From the NCBI GenBank assembly GCA_019424905.1, contig JAHYYP010000016.1, positions 1 through 33,328 of the forward strand: DNA of 33,328 nucleotides, written 5' to 3'. The position numbers and the translations under genes are program-made. Below the pieces are notes generated by a model. The model saw only the letters and a program-made list of their open reading frames with translations. It did no database searches and had not been told where the DNA came from. This document shows positions 32,159-33,328 of this stretch, in pieces. Origin of the DNA: Collinsella sp. (GTDB lineage: Bacteria; Actinomycetota; Coriobacteriia; Coriobacteriales; Coriobacteriaceae). The stretch's first letter is position 1. Each line of letters opens with the position of its first letter.

Positions 32159-32975
32159 GGTCAATCACATCCAGGCAGGCCTCGATGGGAAGGCCGGCGG
32201 ACTTATCCTCCTGGTCGGCATTGCGCTCGATAAGCTCCGCTACCACGCGCATGGCATCGCTCGTCGCACGCTGCAGGCTCCAACCGGCCATAACGCGGCC
32301 GACGAGCACCGCCGAGAACGTGTCGCCCGTGCCCGGGAAATAGACCGGAATGAGCTCAAAGGGAATCGTGAAGTACTCCCCCGCCACATGGTCGTAACCG
32401 ATAACCGCGTTCGTGCCATTGACCACGGCGCTCGTAATGACCACCGACTTGGCACCCAGCTCGCGCACAGCGTCCACAAGGGCGCGGGCCTCATCGGGCG
32501 TAATTTGCTCGGCGATAGGCCTATCGGCAAGCAGGCACGCCTCGGTATAGTTGGGCACCGCGTAGTCTGCGCACTCCAGCAGGCGCCGCATAAGGCCAAT
32601 CGTGGACTCGGGCACGCCCGCATAGAGCTTGCCGTTGTCGCCCATGATGGGGTCAACGAACACCTTGGTGCCCTTTTGCGCACGGCGGTGGCAGAAGTCC
32701 GAGATGATGCGCGTCTCTTCCTCGGTCACGATAAAGCCGGTCGAGATGGCGTCGAACTCAAAGCCGAGCTCCTCCCAGATAGCGAGGCTCTGGCGGACAT
32801 ACTCCGTGGTGTCGTGGATGTAGAACTTGGGGTAGTTGAGCGTATCGGAAACGAGGGCCGTCGGCAGGTTGTGAATGCGATAGCCCATGTGCGACAGCAC
32901 CGGCAGCATGGCGGAAAGCGCGACCTTGCCGTAACCGCACATATCGTTGATCAGCAGCAGCTGAGTGTTCTTCAT
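32151..32975 (-). CDS. pyridoxamine/pyridoxal kinase
   Basis: A ribokinase-superfamily enzyme of 274 residues that phosphorylates pyridoxamine, pyridoxal or pyridoxine in vitamin B6 salvage. It opens with LLINDMCGYGKVALSAMLPVL, equivalent to the PdxK/PdxY start, has VFVDPIMGDNGKLYAG (112-127) and PNYTEACLL, and ends with the ATP/anion-hole motif FPGTGDTFSAVL carrying the catalytic Asp. The length fits PdxY. The start ATG has AAGGGGG upstream. It is cotranscribed with the small Cys-rich gene. PdxK and PdxY cannot be separated safely here. Confidence 0.9.
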   Translation of the reverse strand: MKNTQLLLINDMCGYGKVALSAMLPVLSHMGYRIHNLPTALVSDTLNYPKFYIHDTTEYVRQSLAIWEELGFEFDAISTGFIVTEEETRIISDFCHRRAQKGTKVFVDPIMGDNGKLYAGVPESTIGLMRRLLECADYAVPNYTEACLLADRPIAEQITPDEARALVDAVRELGAKSVVITSAVVNGTNAVIGYDHVAGEYFTIPFELIPVYFPGTGDTFSAVLVGRVMAGWSLQRATSDAMRVVAELIERNADQEDKSAGLPIEACLDVIDHE

Positions 32976-33025
32976 GAGTGTCCCCCTTGGTTCGGGCGCG
33001 GCGCGGCAGCGCCACAGTGCGACTA

Positions 33026-33054
33026 AGTGTAGCGCAGGGAACGTTACGAGCGAA
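33026..33054 (-). promoter_or_regulatory. possible promoter of the pyridoxamine kinase operon
   Basis: On the minus strand TTCGCT (33049-33054) lies 17 bases before TACACT (33026-33031), about 50 bases before the start codon. The match is moderate. Confidence 0.4.
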
Positions 33055-33104
33055 GTCGGGCAGCGTGAAGGGCAAATTGTTGCAGAAAGGTTACGGGAAG
33101 GAAG

Positions 33105-33162
33105 TTAGTCGTTTGGGACGTTCTTAAATGACTAGTCAAACAAGAACGTCCCCAACGACTAA
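33105..33162. repeat. hairpin repeat, AAGAACGTCCCCAA family, copy 2
   Basis: TTAGTCGTTTGGGACGTTCTT can pair with AAGAACGTCCCCAACGACTAA around a loop containing GACTAGTC, itself palindromic. It matches 26190-26245 closely, including the loop. Confidence 0.7.
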
Positions 33163-33177
33163 CCCAACGACTATCAG

Positions 33178-33228
33178 CGCAAGGAGTGTCCCCAAGTGCC
33201 GGCACATAAGGAACGTCCCTAATTGCCA
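33178..33228. repeat. intergenic repeat, GTGCCGGCACATAAGG family, copy 2
   Basis: CGCAAGGAGTGTCCCCAAG, then GTGCCGGCACATAAGGAACG, then TCCCTAATTGCCA. It is nearly identical to 4513-4565; the GTGCCGGCAC palindrome is perfect here. It lies 16 bases after the preceding hairpin repeat. Confidence 0.7.
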
Positions 33229-33328
33229 CCTAAGTGCCAAAACGACTGGTCGGGCAACACCGATGTCTTGGCGAAGTCAGACACTATGACCCAATCCAGG
33301 GGCACGGAAACGACAGGAGCCCCCGCTC
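33229..33328. other. right-edge intergenic DNA
   Basis: No gene is visible. CCGATGTCTTGGC near 33262 resembles the sequence just before copy B of the 147-bp element (CCGATGTTTTGGC near 20215), so a further repeat may have begun here, but the conserved hairpins do not follow within the window. Confidence 0.3.

Overview
The window looks like chromosomal DNA from a GC-rich Gram-positive actinobacterium. I infer class Coriobacteriia, probably Collinsella or a near relative. The reasons are the overall protein character, the atpI-B-E-F-H-A-G-D-C order with a signal-peptide-like start on the b subunit, AAAGG/GGAGG ribosome binding sites with frequent GTG and TTG starts, and gene ends decorated with short palindromic repeats. 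No rRNA, tRNA, CRISPR array, transposase or phage gene is visible. About 27 genes can be supported and most lie on the minus strand; the plus-strand genes are a peptidase T and an MFS/phosphatase pair.

Layout. 156-3040 (minus): a DtxR-family metal regulator and a homocysteine S-methyltransferase in one operon, then a phosphohexomutase. A perfect palindrome sits between the regulator and the divergent peptidase T gene (3161-4408, plus). 4760-7291 (minus): murA and an LCP-family cell-wall ligase. 7380-14263 (minus): the complete F1Fo ATP synthase operon behind a good promoter at 14326-14353. 14544-17613 (minus): upp, glpK and a threonylcarbamoyl-AMP synthase. 17748-18391 (minus): a HicAB toxin-antitoxin pair with a palindromic promoter/operator. 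18460-21450 (minus): prmC, carrying a large acidic insertion, and prfA, the release factor it should modify, separated by about 670 bp of repeat-bearing DNA. 21679-26071 (minus): a polar amino-acid ABC importer (binding lipoprotein, permease, ATPase) followed by an M20 peptidase. 26265-28141 (minus): an aldose-1-epimerase-like protein and an unrecognised membrane-anchored protein. 28402-30135 (plus): an MFS exporter and a low-molecular-weight tyrosine phosphatase. 30284-32975 (minus): a DUF4143-type ATPase preceded by three 33-bp-phased direct repeats, a small Cys-rich protein and a pyridoxamine kinase.

The most unusual content is intergenic. A 147-bp element occurs twice (4612-4758 and 20233-20379), each time directly after a minus-strand stop codon. 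The copies differ at eight bases: six form three compensatory base-pair changes in two hairpins, one is in a loop and one is in a bulge. This is direct evidence of selection on a folded structure. Three other families of short hairpin repeats (built on GTGACAAAGGGAC, on AAGAACGTCCCCAA and on GTGCCGGCACATAAGG-like sequence) also cluster at gene ends.

All family assignments come from motif recognition by eye; no database search was run.
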